A stretch of DNA of 64,000 bases, from the NCBI RefSeq assembly GCF_013394855.1, contig NZ_JABMLK010000001.1:2561501-2625500 (forward strand). Reading direction: 5' to 3'. Origin of the DNA: Limnobaculum xujianqingii (GTDB lineage Bacteria > Pseudomonadota > Gammaproteobacteria > Enterobacterales > Enterobacteriaceae). Of this stretch, positions 49,499 through 59,022 are shown piece by piece. How positions within the stretch are numbered: position 1 is the first letter of the stretch; each line of letters starts with the position of its first letter. Both the position numbers and the translations under genes were made by a program. The notes under the pieces were generated by a model. The model did not search any database. It saw only the letters and a list, made by a program, of their open reading frames with translations, and was not told the origin of the DNA.

Positions 49499-50851
49499 AT
49501 GACTAAACATTACGACTATCTTGCTATCGGCGGTGGTAGCGGCGGAATCGCTTCTATTAACCGTGCAGCTTCTTACGGAAAAAAATGTACCATTATTGAA
49601 GCTAAATACCTCGGCGGTACCTGCGTAAACGTAGGTTGCGTACCTAAAAAGGTAATGTGGCATGCGGCGCAAATCGCCGAAGCCATCCATCTGTATGGAC
49701 CTGATTATGGCTTTGATACTACGGTAAATCATTTCGACTGGAAAAAGCTGATCGAAAGCCGTACTGCTTATATTGACCGTATCCACCAATCTTACGATCG
49801 CGTATTAGGTAATAATAAAGTTGATGTGATTCATGGCTTTGCCCGCTTTGTTGATGCCCATACTGTCGAAGTAAACGGTGAAAAAATTACCGCAGACCAC
49901 ATTCTGATCGCTACCGGCAGTCGCCCTTCCGTACCTTCTATTCCGGGTGCGGAATACGGTATTAACTCTGATGGCTTCTTTGCTCTGGATGAAATGCCTA
50001 AGCGCGTAGCGGTTATTGGTGCGGGTTATATTGCGGTGGAAATCGCTGGCGTTCTGAATGGATTAGGGGTTGATGCCCATCTGTTTGTGCGTAAACATGC
50101 CCCTCTGCGTACTTTCGATCCGATGATCGTAGAAACTCTGTTGGAAGTTATGGCCGCAGAAGGTCCTTCTCTGCACACTCAAGCCATCCCTAAAGCCATT
50201 GTTAAAAATGCCGACGGCACATTAACTCTGAAGCTGGAAGATGGCACAGAGCACGTCACAGACTGCCTGATTTGGGCCATTGGTCGTGAACCAGCAACGG
50301 ATAACATTAATCTGGCAGCCGCTGGTGTTAAAACCAATGAGAAAGGCTATATCCCGGTTGATAAATTCCAGAATACTAACGTTGCGGGCATCTATGCCGT
50401 AGGTGATAACACCGGTGCGGTTGAGCTGACTCCGGTTGCGGTTGCCGCTGGCCGTCGTTTATCCGAACGTCTGTTTAACAACAAGCCGGATGAGCATTTG
50501 GATTACTCCAATATTCCTACCGTGGTGTTCAGTCATCCGCCTATCGGCACTATTGGTCTGACAGAAGGTCAGGCACGCGAGCAGTATGGCGACGATCAGG
50601 TGAAAGTGTATAAATCTTCCTTTACTGCCATGTATACCGCAGTAACTGCCCACCGTCAGCCATGCCGTATGAAACTGGTATGTGCCGGTAAAGAAGAAAA
50701 AATCGTTGGTATTCACGGTATCGGTTTCGGTATGGATGAGATCCTTCAGGGCTTTGCGGTTGCCGTTAAGATGGGCGCAACCAAGAAAGACTTTGATAAC
50801 ACCGTTGCTATCCACCCAACAGCAGCTGAAGAGTTTGTCACCATGTGCTAA
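49499..50851 (+). CDS. gor: Glutathione reductase
   Basis: Gor reduces oxidised glutathione with NADPH, which also serves the GSH-using maleylpyruvate isomerase encoded nearby. The 450-residue flavoprotein has [14 protein letters not shown] (FAD), the redox disulphide [34 protein letters not shown] and the arginines in [11 protein letters not shown] for NADPH, and the C-terminal [11 protein letters not shown] with the active-site histidine. It corresponds to the E. coli gene order rlmJ-gor. A strong terminator follows. Confidence 0.97.
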   Translation: MTKHYDYLAIGGGSGGIASINRAASYGKKCTIIEAKYLGGTCVNVGCVPKKVMWHAAQIAEAIHLYGPDYGFDTTVNHFDWKKLIESRTAYIDRIHQSYDRVLGNNKVDVIHGFARFVDAHTVEVNGEKITADHILIATGSRPSVPSIPGAEYGINSDGFFALDEMPKRVAVIGAGYIAVEIAGVLNGLGVDAHLFVRKHAPLRTFDPMIVETLLEVMAAEGPSLHTQAIPKAIVKNADGTLTLKLEDGTEHVTDCLIWAIGREPATDNINLAAAGVKTNEKGYIPVDKFQNTNVAGIYAVGDNTGAVELTPVAVAAGRRLSERLFNNKPDEHLDYSNIPTVVFSHPPIGTIGLTEGQAREQYGDDQVKVYKSSFTAMYTAVTAHRQPCRMKLVCAGKEEKIVGIHGIGFGMDEILQGFAVAVKMGATKKDFDNTVAIHPTAAEEFVTMC

Positions 50852-50874
50852 TCGCGCGGCGATAGATCAATTGA

Positions 50875-50904
50875 AACCCGAATATTGGCCTGATATTCGG
50901 GTTT
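50875..50904 (+). terminator. Terminator after gor
   Basis: An 11-bp stem AACCCGAATAT/ATATTCGGGTT with a 7-base loop, then six T. Confidence 0.9.
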
Positions 50905-51078
50905 TTTATTGCCCGAATGACGATAAAAAACCACTACACTGACTTGTTACTTCTGGCTTATTACCCGTCAGTTTTACCCCGATTTTTGTCGATACAAATA
51001 AACTTTGCTATTATCAAACAGATAACAGTAAACGCGGCGATTGCCTCAACCACCCGCACCAATATAAAGAACTTCCTG

Positions 51079-52017
51079 ATGAATAACGCGGTAAAAACAG
51101 CCACCCGCCTGGCAGACAGAATTAAAGCTATTCCCGCTATTGCACACTTACTGCGCGCAACCGAACGCTTTAACGATCGTCTGGGAAGCCAGTTTGGTGC
51201 CGCCATTACTTACTTCTCTTTTCTGTCGCTGATCCCTATTCTGATGGTCTCTTTTGCCGCTGCCGGTTTTGTGTTGGCCTCCAATCCCGAGCTGCTGGCT
51301 GAGCTGATTAATAAAATTGTTACCAGCGTTTCTGATCCCAATCTGGCAACTACGCTGGAAAATACGGTTAATACCGCCATCCGCCAGCGTACTACCGTTG
51401 GTTTAACGGGTCTGTTAGTGGCGTTCTATTCTGGTATTAGTTGGATGGGTAACTTACGGGAAGCCATTCGGGCACAAAGTCGGGATGTCTGGGAACGTAA
51501 TCCTGCGGAGAAAGACAAGTTTTACTTCCGTTATATCAAAGACTTTATCTCCCTGACCGGATTAGTCATTGCGCTTATTGTTACTATTTCTCTCACGTCA
51601 GTTGCTGGTTCGGCCCAGCAGGTTATTGTTAACGCCTTAGGGCTGGGAGGCATCACCTGGCTCAGACCGGCTTTAACTCTGATTGCCCTGACAGTTTCCA
51701 TTACTGCTAACTATTTCATGTTCTTGTGGATATTCTGGATGCTGCCAAAACAACGCCCCAATCTTAGAGCATTACTAAAGGGCACTCTGCTGGCGGCTAT
51801 CGGTTTTGAAGCGATCAAATTTATTATGACCATTACATTACCGCAGTTGGCAAAATCCCCTTCTGGCGCGGCTTTTGGTTCTATTATTGGTTTGCTGGCA
51901 TTTTTCTACTTTTTTGCGCGTTTAACCTTATTCTGCGCCGCCTGGATTGCCACCGCGCAAGAAAATCAGAAAAAAACTGACGCTAATAACCAACAAACGC
52001 CCCCACAGTCAACATAA
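51079..52017 (+). CDS. yhjD: YhjD, YihY/BrkB-family inner membrane protein
   Basis: YhjD is a multi-helix inner membrane protein; in E. coli, mutations in it let cells survive with altered LPS, and a role in lipid transport has been suggested. The sequence carries the family core AAITYFSFLSLIPILMVSFA, RTTVGLTGLLVAFYSGISWM, NLREAIRAQSRDVWERNP and GAAFGSIIGLLAFFYFFARL. The frame is open from 50917, adding 54 residues directly after the gor terminator. The internal ATG at 51079 (312 residues) agrees better with the E. coli N terminus, though its ribosome binding site is weak. Confidence 0.88.
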   Translation: MNNAVKTATRLADRIKAIPAIAHLLRATERFNDRLGSQFGAAITYFSFLSLIPILMVSFAAAGFVLASNPELLAELINKIVTSVSDPNLATTLENTVNTAIRQRTTVGLTGLLVAFYSGISWMGNLREAIRAQSRDVWERNPAEKDKFYFRYIKDFISLTGLVIALIVTISLTSVAGSAQQVIVNALGLGGITWLRPALTLIALTVSITANYFMFLWIFWMLPKQRPNLRALLKGTLLAAIGFEAIKFIMTITLPQLAKSPSGAAFGSIIGLLAFFYFFARLTLFCAAWIATAQENQKKTDANNQQTPPQST

Positions 52018-52026
52018 CTGATCATT

Positions 52027-52072
52027 GCGCTTATCTCTGTTCGATATCATCAGAATAAGCGCATCATTTTTT
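52027..52072 (+). terminator. Terminator after yhjD
   Basis: A 9-bp stem (52027-52035, TGCGCTTAT, with 52056-52064, ATAAGCGCA) and a 20-base loop, followed by a T tract. Confidence 0.7.
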
Positions 52073-52097
52073 ACTAAAAAAGCGTCACCACACAATT

Positions 52098-52117
52098 ATT
52101 GAAACAATGTTTTATTT
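52098..52117 (+). promoter_or_regulatory. KdgR operator upstream of kdgK
   Basis: ATTGAAACAATGTTTTATTT agrees with the known KdgR consensus (AATRAAAYRNYRTTTYATTW) at all but one position. It lies about 75 bases before the kdgK ATG. KdgR is the IclR-type repressor that responds to 2-keto-3-deoxygluconate, the substrate of KdgK. Confidence 0.8.
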
Positions 52118-52191
52118 TTTCTTGACTATCCCCGGCTAAGTTATAAAACTAATCCCAATAACCAATAAAATTAAGACTGGGATGCCACACC

Positions 52192-53124
52192 ATGACCACC
52201 AAAAGAATTGCCGTTATTGGCGAATGCATGATCGAACTCTCTGAAAAAGAAAATAATGTCAGCCGTGGATTTGGCGGAGATACTCTGAATACCTCGGTAT
52301 ATATTGCCCGTCAGGTACCGGAAGATAAACTGGCGGTGCACTATGTTACCGCTCTGGGAACCGATGTTTTCAGCGATCAAATGCTGACCACCTGGCAAAA
52401 AGAGAAGGTTAAAACCGACTTAATCCAGCAACTGGATGACAAGATGCCAGGCCTCTATTACATCGAAACCGATGACACAGGTGAGCGTAAATTCTATTAC
52501 TGGCGTAATGATGCCGCAGCACGTTACTGGCTAACTCGCGATAAATCCGATGAAATTTGTCAAAAGTTGGCACACTTCGACTATATCTATCTGAGTGGAA
52601 TCAGTGTGGCTATTCTTAATCCGGAAAGCCGCCAGAAGCTTATCAGTCTGCTAAAAGCCTGTCGTAGTAATGGTGGTAAAGTAATTTTTGATAATAACTA
52701 TCGCCCACGCCTGTGGCAAAGCCGTGAAGAGACTCAGCAGGTCTATCATGATGTGCTTTGCTGTACCGATATCGCCTTCCTGACTCTGGACGATGAAGAT
52801 GCACTGTGGGGCGAAGAGCCATACGAAAACGTTATCACCCGTACTCAGGCGCTTGGCGTTAGCGAAATCATCATTAAGCGCGGTGCAGACTCCTGTATCG
52901 CCGCTATCGGTAGTAATCGCGAAGATGTACCGGCAGTTAAACTGGCTAAAGAGAAGGTAGTTGATACTACCGCTGCTGGTGACTCATTCAGCGCGGGTTA
53001 TCTTGCCGTTCGTTTACAAGGTGGAAATGTCGCTGATGCCATTAAACGTGGCCATCTGACCGCCAGCACGGTTATTCAATATCGTGGGGCAATCATTCCT
53101 CTGGAAGCGATGCCTGGGGTCTGA
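52192..53124 (+). CDS. kdgK: 2-dehydro-3-deoxygluconokinase
   Basis: KdgK phosphorylates 2-keto-3-deoxygluconate with ATP, a step in breakdown of pectin and hexuronates. The 310-residue PfkB-family protein has RGFGGDTLNTSVYIARQ near the N terminus, the DNNYRPRLW segment, and the ATP/anion-hole signature DTTAAGDSFSAGYLA with the catalytic aspartate near 263. E. coli KdgK is 309 residues. A KdgR operator upstream suggests induction by its substrate. Confidence 0.96.
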   Translation: MTTKRIAVIGECMIELSEKENNVSRGFGGDTLNTSVYIARQVPEDKLAVHYVTALGTDVFSDQMLTTWQKEKVKTDLIQQLDDKMPGLYYIETDDTGERKFYYWRNDAAARYWLTRDKSDEICQKLAHFDYIYLSGISVAILNPESRQKLISLLKACRSNGGKVIFDNNYRPRLWQSREETQQVYHDVLCCTDIAFLTLDDEDALWGEEPYENVITRTQALGVSEIIIKRGADSCIAAIGSNREDVPAVKLAKEKVVDTTAAGDSFSAGYLAVRLQGGNVADAIKRGHLTASTVIQYRGAIIPLEAMPGV

Positions 53125-53143
53125 GATAACATCCAATGAAAAA

Positions 53144-53171
53144 GCCCCGGCACTGAATTTCAGACCGGGGC
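53144..53171. terminator. Terminator hairpin, kdgK-proximal copy
   Basis: GCCCCGG and CCGGGGC arms with a 14-base loop, preceded by five A, so its T tract is on the minus strand. The hairpin at 53418-53445 is the same over 28 bases except for two differences. Confidence 0.8.
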
Positions 53172-53194
53172 TTCAGACTGCTGACAAATCTAAT

Positions 53195-53378
53195 AAATCA
53201 ACATCTGAACCTATTCCGACCGTAAAAACATTGTGCTTATATTTGCACTGAGAACGGTCGGTAAAGCATCTGTACTCAGCTACGGAGCGTGTTGGGCCTG
53301 GCCAGGCTACGGGCACTTCGTTGGCTGACGCCAAGTCGACCCCCACGCCAGTCCCTCCCAACAATTGGCTATCTTAAA
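53195..53378. repeat. Intergenic structured repeat, copy 7 (full form)
   Basis: Between convergent kdgK and yhjJ. Side hairpin CCGACCGT (53216-53223) with ACGGTCGG (53254-53261); outer core stem TGTTGGG (53290-53296) with CCCAACA (53357-53363); inner stem CTGGC (53298-53302) with GCCAG (53347-53351); apical TTGGC/GCCAA at 53321-53334. It is bracketed by two near-identical terminator hairpins. Confidence 0.85.
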
Positions 53379-53417
53379 GAACTCAACAGAACTATCAGAC
53401 TTTTTCATCAATCTAAA

Positions 53418-53445
53418 GCCCCGGTACTGAGTTTCAGACCGGGGC
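53418..53445. terminator. Terminator hairpin, yhjJ-proximal copy
   Basis: GCCCCGG and CCGGGGC arms with T-rich sequence following on the plus strand. It is a near-duplicate of the hairpin at 53144-53171. Confidence 0.8.
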
Positions 53446-53468
53446 TTTTCTTTTACTTATCGCTCAAA

Positions 53469-54908
53469 TCACTTAGCTTCTTCCGCCTTTGGCGTCATGA
53501 CAGAATCAAGTAAATCAGCTAACACCTTAACATTTTCCTCAGGTTCACCCGCTGGCTGAGTCAGCACCATGGTTGGTTTGATGGTGAGAATTTGATGAAT
53601 ACGCGCATTAACATCCGTGGTAGTCAGGCTGCTAAGGAACTTCTGGTTCAACTGTTGATAAGATTCAGGATCGACAGCGATAGAGCCGCTTTTTTGAATC
53701 AGCAGACGTTGATTCATGATCTCTGTGGTATCAGTTTTGGCGTAGGTTGCAATCGCTTTGTCCAACTGCTCTTTCTGTGCTGCAACCAAAGCTTTCAGTT
53801 CCGCCTCAGTGATACCTTCTTTATCCAGTTTCACCAGTTCGGTTCCCAGCTGTTTAATGCTGCTTTTCAGCGCCGGTAGCTGCACGTCCAGTGTCATATT
53901 GCACTTATAGCGTTGAAACTGTACCTGACACTCAATATTCAGTGGTTCACCCTTTAGTACGCTACGCCCAAGCTTCTGATTCAAACGATTTTTAATCATG
54001 TCATTGGCGATCATGCTTAACCATTGGCGTTCCAGTGAAGCCGTAGTCACTACCGGATGCCATGGATCGTCCCATACCAGTTTTATACGATCTTTGGTCA
54101 CACCCTGAGATGAAAAGCTAACCGGAGTTGGCGGTAATGCGCTCAGTACCGCAATGGTTGCCGGCGTCTCTCGCTTACCGCTTAAGCCACCAAAAGCCTT
54201 ATTGATCTGATCGTTCAATACCCGACGGTCAACATTACCTACCACATACAGCGTCATTGCATCCGGGGTGTACCATTTGCTGTAGAACTCACCCAGCTGT
54301 TCTGCACTCGCGTCTGCAACAATGGTTTGCCCTGGCTCATGGCCCATTAACGGCGAATTTTTAATACGGTAACGCCACCAGGCATCATTCAACCCGGATG
54401 GAAGCATCACCAGTGGTGAAGTAAACTCACTGCGAATAGCCTGAATTTGCTCATTGGTTGCCGTTGGGCGATTCACTGCATCAGATAACCAGCTGAACGC
54501 TTCTTTTAATATTTCTGGCCGGTTATTTGGCAGGCTCAAATTGTAGCGAGTGTAATCATAGGAAACTTCCACCAGATACTTTGGCTCAGCATCCGGAAGA
54601 ATTTGGGGGAGCAGCGCCTGCATTTCAGCATTGCTGAAATTCTCGGTTTGAGACGTTGCCAGACGCGGTAACAGATAAGAAAAACCAACCTGTGGGATAC
54701 TTTCCTGCAGAGAACCCGCATTAATTTCTAAACGAACTTCAATTTTATCCGTTGGACGATGTGGGGTAGCAAGCACTTGCCATTTAAACCCATTTTCTAA
54801 CTTTCCTTCCTGCCATGCTGGATCGGCTTTTAATGGCTCTGCCTGAGCAGCTTCCGCCATTATCAACACCAATCCACCTAAAGCGGATCGTAAAAACTTA
54901 CTATGCAT
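53469..54908 (-). CDS. yhjJ: YhjJ, M16-family peptidase-like periplasmic protein
   Basis: The 479-residue protein has a signal peptide (residues 1-23, ending AQA) and the fold of M16 zinc peptidases (LEINAGSLQES; LYVVGNVDRRVLNDQINKAFGG). The family's HxxEH motif is absent: the corresponding place reads GFSYLLPRLA. YhjJ of E. coli also lacks it, so the protein is likely a non-catalytic relative. It is located between kdgK and dctA, as in E. coli. Confidence 0.92.
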   Translation of the reverse strand: MHSKFLRSALGGLVLIMAEAAQAEPLKADPAWQEGKLENGFKWQVLATPHRPTDKIEVRLEINAGSLQESIPQVGFSYLLPRLATSQTENFSNAEMQALLPQILPDAEPKYLVEVSYDYTRYNLSLPNNRPEILKEAFSWLSDAVNRPTATNEQIQAIRSEFTSPLVMLPSGLNDAWWRYRIKNSPLMGHEPGQTIVADASAEQLGEFYSKWYTPDAMTLYVVGNVDRRVLNDQINKAFGGLSGKRETPATIAVLSALPPTPVSFSSQGVTKDRIKLVWDDPWHPVVTTASLERQWLSMIANDMIKNRLNQKLGRSVLKGEPLNIECQVQFQRYKCNMTLDVQLPALKSSIKQLGTELVKLDKEGITEAELKALVAAQKEQLDKAIATYAKTDTTEIMNQRLLIQKSGSIAVDPESYQQLNQKFLSSLTTTDVNARIHQILTIKPTMVLTQPAGEPEENVKVLADLLDSVMTPKAEEAK

Positions 54909-55290
54909 ACTGAAACCTCATTTACTGCTTATATCAACCCGACAACATCATGTGGTTGTCTGACAGCTGATATTTGCATCCTTGTCGTTTTTGTTATTGA
55001 AAGAAGCAGGCTGTCGAGATGTCACTTAATGCTACTATCATTTAAATAATAAAACTGATGGCTAACTTGCAAATAGAGACATTATGCAGAGAATACCGCC
55101 AGCAGCAAGCCGTCGGAAGGAAATGAAGCAACGCTTGATTATAAAATAAACAATTTCATTGCATATGAAATTATATCTGAGAAATGTTTTATTTCCACAC
55201 CAACCAAAGCTTTATCCGGTCTTATCCTATTTCATGTCAATTTTTACGCTTAAAACAGATTTGCTATCCGCCCTTCTCTTTGGCACAGAT
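54909..55290. other. Gene-free stretch between yhjJ and dctA
   Basis: About 380 bases of AT-rich sequence that should carry the yhjJ promoter. It holds a small hairpin (GACAAC at 54941 with GTTGTC at 54955) and no supported gene. Confidence 0.45.
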
Positions 55291-55297
55291 AAAAAAA

Positions 55298-55319
55298 ATC
55301 CCCACCCGTAGGTGAGGAT
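55298..55319 (-). terminator. Terminator after dctA
   Basis: A 9-bp stem with one mismatch (55298-55306 with 55311-55319), followed on the minus strand by eight T. Confidence 0.85.
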
Positions 55320-55342
55320 CTTTTATTGAAACGAAGTATTAA

Positions 55343-56623
55343 TCAGACGGCTGAAGTTACCTTTTTAGAGCCCTGATTGTTTAACTCTTCATGCAGTTTG
55401 TCTTCGTCTATCTGACGGCACCACTTAGCAACAACCACTGTTGCTACACCATTACCAATCAGGTTAGTTAACGCACGAGCTTCTGACATGAAGCGGTCGA
55501 TACCCAGAATTAACGCTAACCCAGCCAGCGGTAAGTGGCCCACAGCTGAGATAGTTGCAGCCAGCACGATAAAGCCACTGCCTGTTACCCCTGCTGCCCC
55601 TTTTGATGACAGTAGTAATACCACTAACAGCGTAATTTGGTTAAGCACGGTCATCTCAGTATTGGTGGCCTGAGCGATAAATATCGCCGCCATGGTCAGG
55701 TAGATGGATGTTCCGTCGAGGTTGAACGAATACCCGGTAGGAATAACCAATCCTACTACCGATTTCTGACAGCCCAAACGCTCCATTTTATCCAACATTC
55801 TTGGTAATACCGACTCAGAAGAAGAAGTACCCAGAACGATCAGCAGTTCTTCTTTGATATAACGGATAAATTTGAAAATGCTGAATCCAAAGCCTTTAGC
55901 AATTGCACCAACTACGAACACGATAAACAGCACACAAGTGATATAGAAGCACAGAATTAACTGTCCTAGCTGTACCAGAGAACCTACACCATATTTACCG
56001 ATAGTAAAGGCCATTGCACCAAATGCCCCAAGAGGTGCCAGGCGCATGATCATGTTGATGATGCCAAAAATTACGCGGGAGAAGCTGTCAATTACGTTAA
56101 ACACTAACTGACCTTTTTCACCCAGGCGGTGTAAGGCAAAACCAAACAGCACGGCAAACAGTAATACCTGAAGAATGTTACCACTGGCGAACGCACCCAC
56201 TGCGCTGCCTGGAATGACATCCAGTAAGAATGGAACGATACCTTGTGATTTAGCTGCGTCTGCATAAGCAACAACAGCACTGGCATCCAGTTGAGATGCA
56301 TCAACATTCATACCTGCACCTGGTTTGATCACGTTTACCACGACCAGACCAATCAGCAGGGCTAATGTACTGACGATTTCAAAATAGAGTAACGCGATGC
56401 CGCCTGTACGACCTACGGCCTTCATGCTCTCCATTCCGGCAATACCTGTAACAACGGTACAGAAGATAATTGGTGCGATAATCATTTTAATCAATTTAAT
56501 GAAGCCATCACCTAACGGCTTCATTGATGCACCAATCTCAGGATAAAAATGCCCCAACAGTACCCCAACCGTTATTGCAATTAACACCTGAATATAGAGT
56601 GATTTGAAAATATTCAATTTCAT
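55343..56623 (-). CDS. dctA: C4-dicarboxylate:proton/cation symporter DctA
   Basis: DctA imports succinate, fumarate and malate aerobically. The 426-residue glutamate-transporter-fold protein carries [20 protein letters not shown] (the serine-rich re-entrant loop), [20 protein letters not shown] and [20 protein letters not shown]. The frame opens at 56677, but the ATG at 56623 follows AAGGAA at 7 bases and matches the E. coli start (MKxxxFKSLY). It is transcribed alone on the minus strand. Confidence 0.95.
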   Translation of the reverse strand: MKLNIFKSLYIQVLIAITVGVLLGHFYPEIGASMKPLGDGFIKLIKMIIAPIIFCTVVTGIAGMESMKAVGRTGGIALLYFEIVSTLALLIGLVVVNVIKPGAGMNVDASQLDASAVVAYADAAKSQGIVPFLLDVIPGSAVGAFASGNILQVLLFAVLFGFALHRLGEKGQLVFNVIDSFSRVIFGIINMIMRLAPLGAFGAMAFTIGKYGVGSLVQLGQLILCFYITCVLFIVFVVGAIAKGFGFSIFKFIRYIKEELLIVLGTSSSESVLPRMLDKMERLGCQKSVVGLVIPTGYSFNLDGTSIYLTMAAIFIAQATNTEMTVLNQITLLVVLLLSSKGAAGVTGSGFIVLAATISAVGHLPLAGLALILGIDRFMSEARALTNLIGNGVATVVVAKWCRQIDEDKLHEELNNQGSKKVTSAV

Positions 56624-56891
56624 GATGCTTTCCTTATTTTTATTAGCAACACGGTGTAGAGCGCTGGAAAATAACATCCAATTAACACTATGGATATTAA
56701 TTTATTGATTAAACAACGGGGAAAAATCAGAAATATGAACTGGATCGCATCACAACTGCTGGTTTTACGTACTTTATGGTCAAAAATTGGTTAATCGGTA
56801 CTTTTCTATCTCTGCTAATTAGTGATTCGGTATTTATTAACAATATTAACAATCTCGTTCATGTACTACCTTCAGGGGAATATCGATTTTC

Positions 56892-58892
56892 TTAATAATA
56901 GGAAGACAGGTACTTTTCCTTAAACATTTCATAAGGAAGCGCACGAGAAAAAAGATAGCCTTGAGCAAAATGCATGCCGTGTGCCAGCAGCCAATCGGCC
57001 TGTTGTTGAGTTTCCACTCCTTCGATCACCACTTTCAGAGAGAGAATCTGAGCAATCGAATTGACGATCTGCACCAGCTCATCATCGTCCGGTAATCCAT
57101 CGATAAAGCTCTTATCAATTTTCAACTCGTCAACAGGTAAATGACTGAGATAATTAAGGTTACAGTATCCGGTGCCAAAATCGTCCAATGCAATAGAAAT
57201 GCCTAAATCACGCATTTTTATCAAGGTTGGCAGTACTGCCTTCAGATCATAAATATTTGCTGTTTCTGTCAGCTCCAGAATTAGCTTATTTGGGCAGAAA
57301 TCATAGCGTTGACATAACCCACTCAACTGCTCAATTAAATCAGGCTGCTGCAATTGCAATGCCGACAAATTAACGGAGAGAGTCAATGGAATCGCCTGTT
57401 GTTTCCAGTGAGCAAGAGTAGTGCAGGCTTCTTCCAGCACCCATGACCCTAACTCAAGAATTAATCCCGTCTCTTCCGCTAACGGAATAAAGTCTCCCGG
57501 ATAGCGAATATCGTTTTCCGCATAATGCCAACGAATGAGAGCCTCTGCACCATAAGGCAGCCCGGTAGCCATATCTACCTGAGGCTGGAGATAGAGGCAG
57601 AACTGGTTCTCTTTCATTCCACGAACCACTTCGCTTTCCATAATCAGCCGTTGTTGAATATCGTTGGTCATATCCGGTTCAAAGAACAGAACCTGATTTT
57701 TCCCCCGCCGTTGAGCTAATAGCATCGCCGCCTGAGCATTGGCGATTAGCCCATCAGGTTCTTCATTATCACTGGGATATTGCGCAATACCAATACTGAC
57801 AGTCGGTAAATACTGATACTCATTAATGCTGAGCGGTGAGGTAATATGATCGACCAGTCGTTGTGCCAGCTGCATAGCATGCAACGGGCTTTCCAGCGAT
57901 TTGCTAAGTACAATAAACTCTTCACCATGGAGCCGCGCCAGTAAAGTATGTTCGCCCAGCACTTCTCTCATGCGTTTAACCGCATCGATAAGACCAAGAT
58001 TTCCTTGTTCTTGCCCCAATGCCTGATAAATATCTTTAAAAGAATCTAAATTAATAAACAGCAGACTAAACGGCTGCTTTTCATAACCGCTATTTACCAG
58101 CTGTTGTTTTAACAGCTCCTGAAACAGGGTGTAATTGGGTAAATCGGTAACAGGATCCCGCGTGCTCATGCGGGTTAACTGGTGATGAGCCTGCACCAGC
58201 GCCTGCTGATTACGATTATAACTGCGAACCAATACTCCCAGTTCGTCATCCTGATGGTATCGGGGTAATGAAAGTTGATGATACTGAATATTTTCTACCG
58301 GCAGCGTACGCAGGTCATCGGCGATAGCGCGCAATGGGTAGACTAACAAACGATTCAGGCACCAGCTGATAGCGATTGAGAGCATAAAAGCCAGTAATAA
58401 ATAGGCTACCAGCAAAGTAGAAAAACGCTTCAGGGTATATTGATAAAGCTTATAGGAGTCAGCTTCCAGTACCAGATAGCCCATGGGCTGGGGATCGATG
58501 GCATTGTATTCCGGAGAATAAAGTGGAATCAGTGAAACAATAGGAAGATCCAACAACTGTTTAGCCAGATGAGGGACTTTGCCATTGGGTCCACGCTGGC
58601 TGTGAACAGAGACCAACTCGGCATTCACAATTAGATTGGCCTGAGTTAAAAAATCCAGTTCCATCAAATTATCCAGCGCACGTTGGATCTCTTTCATATT
58701 TTTATCCCACAGCGCCCTCTCCAGAGGTTGCGAAACGGAATAGCCAATATTATCGAGCTGAATGTGATAAACCTCTTTACGCTGCTGAATAAAATCAAAC
58801 ATTTGTATAATAATAAAAATACAAATCGTCGCCAGAGCAACTACCGTCACTAGCGACATCTGCTTGATTGTTAGCGAACGCTTTACCTGCAA
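56892..58892 (-). CDS. pdeK: PdeK/HmsP-like c-di-GMP phosphodiesterase (degenerate GGDEF, intact EAL)
   Basis: The 666-residue inner membrane protein has two N-terminal membrane helices flanking a periplasmic domain (about 15-160), a HAMP-like linker, a GGDEF domain in which the signature is HGEEF, and an EAL domain. The EAL site is complete (GAEALIRW, LILELTETANI, ALDDFGTGYCNL, ELKIDKSFIDG, VIEGVETQQQA), so it should hydrolyse c-di-GMP. It is the HmsP/YhjK orthologue by position, between dctA and bcsC, and may dampen cellulose production. The start is TTG with GGAG eight bases upstream. Confidence 0.92.
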   Translation of the reverse strand: MQVKRSLTIKQMSLVTVVALATICIFIIIQMFDFIQQRKEVYHIQLDNIGYSVSQPLERALWDKNMKEIQRALDNLMELDFLTQANLIVNAELVSVHSQRGPNGKVPHLAKQLLDLPIVSLIPLYSPEYNAIDPQPMGYLVLEADSYKLYQYTLKRFSTLLVAYLLLAFMLSIAISWCLNRLLVYPLRAIADDLRTLPVENIQYHQLSLPRYHQDDELGVLVRSYNRNQQALVQAHHQLTRMSTRDPVTDLPNYTLFQELLKQQLVNSGYEKQPFSLLFINLDSFKDIYQALGQEQGNLGLIDAVKRMREVLGEHTLLARLHGEEFIVLSKSLESPLHAMQLAQRLVDHITSPLSINEYQYLPTVSIGIAQYPSDNEEPDGLIANAQAAMLLAQRRGKNQVLFFEPDMTNDIQQRLIMESEVVRGMKENQFCLYLQPQVDMATGLPYGAEALIRWHYAENDIRYPGDFIPLAEETGLILELGSWVLEEACTTLAHWKQQAIPLTLSVNLSALQLQQPDLIEQLSGLCQRYDFCPNKLILELTETANIYDLKAVLPTLIKMRDLGISIALDDFGTGYCNLNYLSHLPVDELKIDKSFIDGLPDDDELVQIVNSIAQILSLKVVIEGVETQQQADWLLAHGMHFAQGYLFSRALPYEMFKEKYLSSYY

Positions 58893-59022
58893 ATGTTTAT
58901 CTCCAAATAGCCCGATGACTGAATAATATATTTACACGCCCGACGATGAGTAAAATATTATAACGTTCACTTCTCACATTATGGCAAAAGTATTCTGCCA
59001 TGCTCAGAAATCTGGCCTGTTC

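Noticed and set aside
50917..51078. 54-residue N-terminal extension of YhjD
   Set aside because: It begins right after the gor terminator, lacks a ribosome binding site and has no match to the E. coli N terminus.
55084..55149. 21-codon basic ORF between yhjJ and dctA
   Set aside because: No good ribosome binding site and no known counterpart.
56740..56760. CRP site upstream of dctA
   Set aside because: Only the TCACA half is good; the other half is too far from TGTGA to claim by eye.
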